64,000 nt of DNA from Campylobacteraceae bacterium (lineage in GTDB: Bacteria; Campylobacterota; Campylobacteria; Campylobacterales; Sulfurovaceae): the NCBI GenBank assembly GCA_027100635.1, contig JAMOOQ010000012.1, positions 62,001-126,000 on the forward strand. Direction: 5' to 3'. Shown here piece after piece: positions 61,513-64,000 of this stretch. Made by a program: the position numbers and the translations under genes. The notes below the pieces were generated by a model. That model saw nothing but the letters and a program-made list of their open reading frames with translations, did not search any database and was not told the DNA's origin. How positions within the stretch are numbered: position 1 is the first letter of the stretch; each line of letters begins with the position of its first letter.

Positions 61513-61692
61513 AGTTTTAAAAGAAATCTATTCAAATTTTATATAACATAATAACCAAAATAGACAAAAAGATTTCTGATATTACATACTTGACAATTTA
61601 TAATCATATCTTTTTAATCTTATTCTTTATTGTTAATAAAACTTTGATAGAATGATAAACATAAAATTAAAACGAAATAAAAGGATTTCAAT

Positions 61693-62265
61693 ATGGGTAT
61701 TAGTTTAGCTAAAGGTGGAAGAGTAAATTTGAGTAAAGAGGCTCCTGGTCTTACAAAAATGGTAGTTGGTCTTGGTTGGGATGCAAATGCTAGTGATTCT
61801 GGTTCTGCTTATGATTTAGATGCTTCAGTATTTTTAATTGGTGCAAATGGTAAAGTAGCTAGTGAAAAAGATTTTATATTTTATAATAATTTAAAATCTG
61901 CTGATGGAAGTGTAGAACATACTGGAGATAATTTAACTGGTGAGGGTGATGGAGATGATGAGCAAGTAATAGTTGATCTTACAAAAGTTTCTGCTGATGT
62001 ACAAGAGATTATTTTTGTTGTTACTATTGATAGTGCAGATACAAAAGGTCAGAATTTTGGTCAAGTTTCAAACTCATTTATTAGACTTATTAATGAAGAT
62101 ACAGTAGAAGAAGTAGCTAAATATGAGCTTGATGAAGATTATTCAAGTGAAACTGCTATTGAATTTGGTAAATTATACAGAAAAGATGGTAGTTGGAGAT
62201 TTCAAGCAGTTGGAACTGGATTTAATGCAGGACTTCAAGGTTTTGTAGATAAGTATATAGGATAA
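61693..62265 (+). CDS. terD: TerD family protein
   Basis: MGISLAKGGRVNLSKEAPGLTKMVVGLGWDAN...DLDASVFLIGANGKV...GDNLTGEGDGDDEQV. Confidence 0.93.
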   Translation: MGISLAKGGRVNLSKEAPGLTKMVVGLGWDANASDSGSAYDLDASVFLIGANGKVASEKDFIFYNNLKSADGSVEHTGDNLTGEGDGDDEQVIVDLTKVSADVQEIIFVVTIDSADTKGQNFGQVSNSFIRLINEDTVEEVAKYELDEDYSSETAIEFGKLYRKDGSWRFQAVGTGFNAGLQGFVDKYIG

Positions 62266-62266
62266 T

Positions 62267-62875
62267 TTGATGGGTATTAATTTAGTAAAAGGTCAAAAAA
62301 TCTCTCTTAAAAAGAGTAATGGTTCTGATTTATCATCTTTTTGTGTTGGTGCAAACTGGGGTGCAATTGAAGGTAAAGGTTTTTTTGGTGGAGCTAAAAA
62401 GGTAGCAGTAGATTTAGATTTGTCTGTTGGTCTTTTTGATGCAAAGCAAAATATTATAGATAGTATATATTTTGGAAATTTAAATTCTGCTGGAATAAAT
62501 CACTCTGGTGATGATTTGACTGGTGATATAGATGGTGATGATGGATTAGATAATGAAGTTATTTCTATTAATCTAACGCAAATACCATCAACAGTAGAAC
62601 AAGTTGTATTTGTATTAAATTCATTTAATGGTAAAGATTTTGCAACTATCCCTTTTGCTTCAATTCGTCTTTATGAGGGTACACCTGATAGAGTAAATGA
62701 TGTGGTAGCAACTTATAATATAGCATCAGATGCTAAATTTAGTGGTTATGTATCTATGATTTTGGGTAAACTATATAGAAGAAATGGAGAATGGAAATTC
62801 TCTGCTATTGGTGAACCAACAACAGATAAAAAATTGGCTGATACTTTAAATACAGTTCAAGCTAAATATTTATAG
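62267..62875 (+). CDS. Divergent TerD family protein (TerZ/TerX-like)
   Basis: INLVKGQKISLKK...GANWGAIEGKGFFGGAKKVAVDLDLSVGLFD...GDDLTGDIDGDDG. Confidence 0.85.
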   Translation: MMGINLVKGQKISLKKSNGSDLSSFCVGANWGAIEGKGFFGGAKKVAVDLDLSVGLFDAKQNIIDSIYFGNLNSAGINHSGDDLTGDIDGDDGLDNEVISINLTQIPSTVEQVVFVLNSFNGKDFATIPFASIRLYEGTPDRVNDVVATYNIASDAKFSGYVSMILGKLYRRNGEWKFSAIGEPTTDKKLADTLNTVQAKYL

Positions 62876-62879
62876 TTTT

Positions 62880-63131
62880 AGATTCCGTGTCAAGCACGGA
62901 ATGACAAAACGGCACGGAATGACAAAACGGCACGGAATGACAAAAAGTCAGCACGGAATGACAAAGTCAGCACGAAATGACAAAACAGAATGGAATGAGA
63001 AGTTCAAGTATGGAATGTCAAAACAGTACAGAATGAGAAAATAGTATGGAATAGCGGTTGTTTGTCATTCTGAAACGGTTATTTGTCATTCTAAGACGGT
63101 TGTTTGTCATTCTGAACTTGATTCAGAATCT
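62880..63131. repeat. Family A copy 5, expanded two-arm inverted array
   Basis: about 10 degenerate CACGGAATGACAAAA-type units followed by 3 inverted TTGTTTGTCATTCTGAAACGG-type units. Confidence 0.8.
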
Positions 63132-63206
63132 ATGTTGATTATAGATTTGATAATATTAAATAATTATTTAATATCATTAAATCTATATAAATAAAAAGGA
63201 GATAAA

Positions 63207-63779
63207 ATGGGAATTAGTTTAAGTAAGGGTGGAAGAGTAAATTTAAGTAAGGAGGTACCATCTCTGCAAAATATTGGAGTTGGTCTTGGGTGGGATACAA
63301 ATATTAGTGATAGTGGAGCAGATTTTGATTTAGATGCTTCGGTATTTATGATAGATGCTAGTGGAAAAGTTCCAGAAGATAAGTATTTTGTATTTTATAA
63401 TAATCTTCAATCTCCTGATGGAGCAATTGTTCATCAAGGTGATAACCGAACTGGTGAAGGTGAAGGTGATGATGAGAGTTTGACAATTGATTTAAAAAAG
63501 ATAAATCCATCTATTACAGAACTTGTATTTGTAGTAACTATTGATGATGCTATTAAAAAGTCTCAAAATTTTGGACAAGTGAGTAATGCTTTTATTAGAA
63601 TTTATGACCTTGATACAAATGTAGAGATTGCTAAATATGATTTAGATGAAGATTTTTCGGCGGAGACAGCTATTGAATTTGGACGATTATATCAAAGAGA
63701 TAATAGTTGGAGATTTAAAGCAGTTGGGACAGGATATAATAATGGACTACAAGGTTTTGTAGATTTGTTTATTAGTTAA
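63207..63779 (+). CDS. terD: TerD family protein (second close paralogue)
   Basis: MGISLSKGGRVNLSKEVPSLQNIGVGLGWDTN...DLDASVFMIDASGKV...GDNRTGEGEGDDESL. Confidence 0.93.
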   Translation: MGISLSKGGRVNLSKEVPSLQNIGVGLGWDTNISDSGADFDLDASVFMIDASGKVPEDKYFVFYNNLQSPDGAIVHQGDNRTGEGEGDDESLTIDLKKINPSITELVFVVTIDDAIKKSQNFGQVSNAFIRIYDLDTNVEIAKYDLDEDFSAETAIEFGRLYQRDNSWRFKAVGTGYNNGLQGFVDLFIS

Positions 63780-63795
63780 AATAAGGAATAATATA

Positions 63796-64000
63796 ATGTT
63801 AGATTGGAATAGAATTAAAGAGGCAAGTAGTAAAGCCTTAGAAGATGGCAGAAGAAAGCTTAGACAATATACGCCAGAGAGTTTCTCAAAAGAGAAGCAG
63901 TTTGTAAATGCGTTGGTTGTAAGTATGGCATTGATGACAATGGCAGATAAAAAAGCTACAACAGAAGAGATTATAAGTGCTCTTGATTTAATCAAAGATA
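63796..64000 (+). CDS. TerB-like tellurite resistance protein, 3'-truncated by window edge
   Basis: Read directly: MLDWNRIKEASSKALEDGRRKLRQYTPESFSKEKQFVNALVVSMALMTMADKKATTEEIISALDLIKD; follows TerD run. Confidence 0.65.
   Translation, partial: MLDWNRIKEASSKALEDGRRKLRQYTPESFSKEKQFVNALVVSMALMTMADKKATTEEIISALDLIKD

Noticed and set aside
62880-63131. Possible CRISPR array
   Set aside because: Units are ~18-21 bp, degenerate and contiguous with no unique spacers of regular length, and half are inverted; no cas genes in the window.
63747-63995. 82-aa minus-strand ORF
   Set aside because: Antisense to the TerB-like gene that begins at 63796 and continues past the window end.

Overview
AT-rich chromosomal window, most likely from a Campylobacterota (Epsilonproteobacteria) genome. 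That placement is inferred from gene content and neighbourhoods (split TolB/Pal/CpoB/SlyD block, trmB-ftsE-ftsX-envC, sucCD-mdh, short ComEC) and was not tested phylogenetically. Most of the window is densely packed housekeeping genes: nadE, amtB-glnK, xseA-serS, tpx, rpiB, purU, trmL, greA, argC, dnaB, hisIE, ilvE, rpsI-rplM, sucCD, mdh, fdh, tolB-pal, queH, priA, an M3 peptidase and a yqeY-like gene. There is one tRNA-Asn and one small SRP RNA. Points of interest: (i) a module of two ATP-grasp ligases, one with a C-terminal helix-hairpin-helix segment, flanking a Uma2-like nuclease and divergent from an M20 carboxypeptidase-like gene; (ii) an exported, low-complexity 11-residue (hendecad/LEA-like) repeat protein; (iii) an uncharacterised PD-(D/E)XK-like gene translationally coupled between sucC and sucD; (iv) a run of three TerD-family genes plus the start of a TerB-like gene at the window edge; (v) two families of dispersed palindromic intergenic repeats, one with expanded internal arrays; (vi) a decayed IS1634-type transposase; (vii) a small membrane protein with an HEXXH motif next to ftsEX-envC. 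All family calls come from reading the translated motifs; no database search was run.
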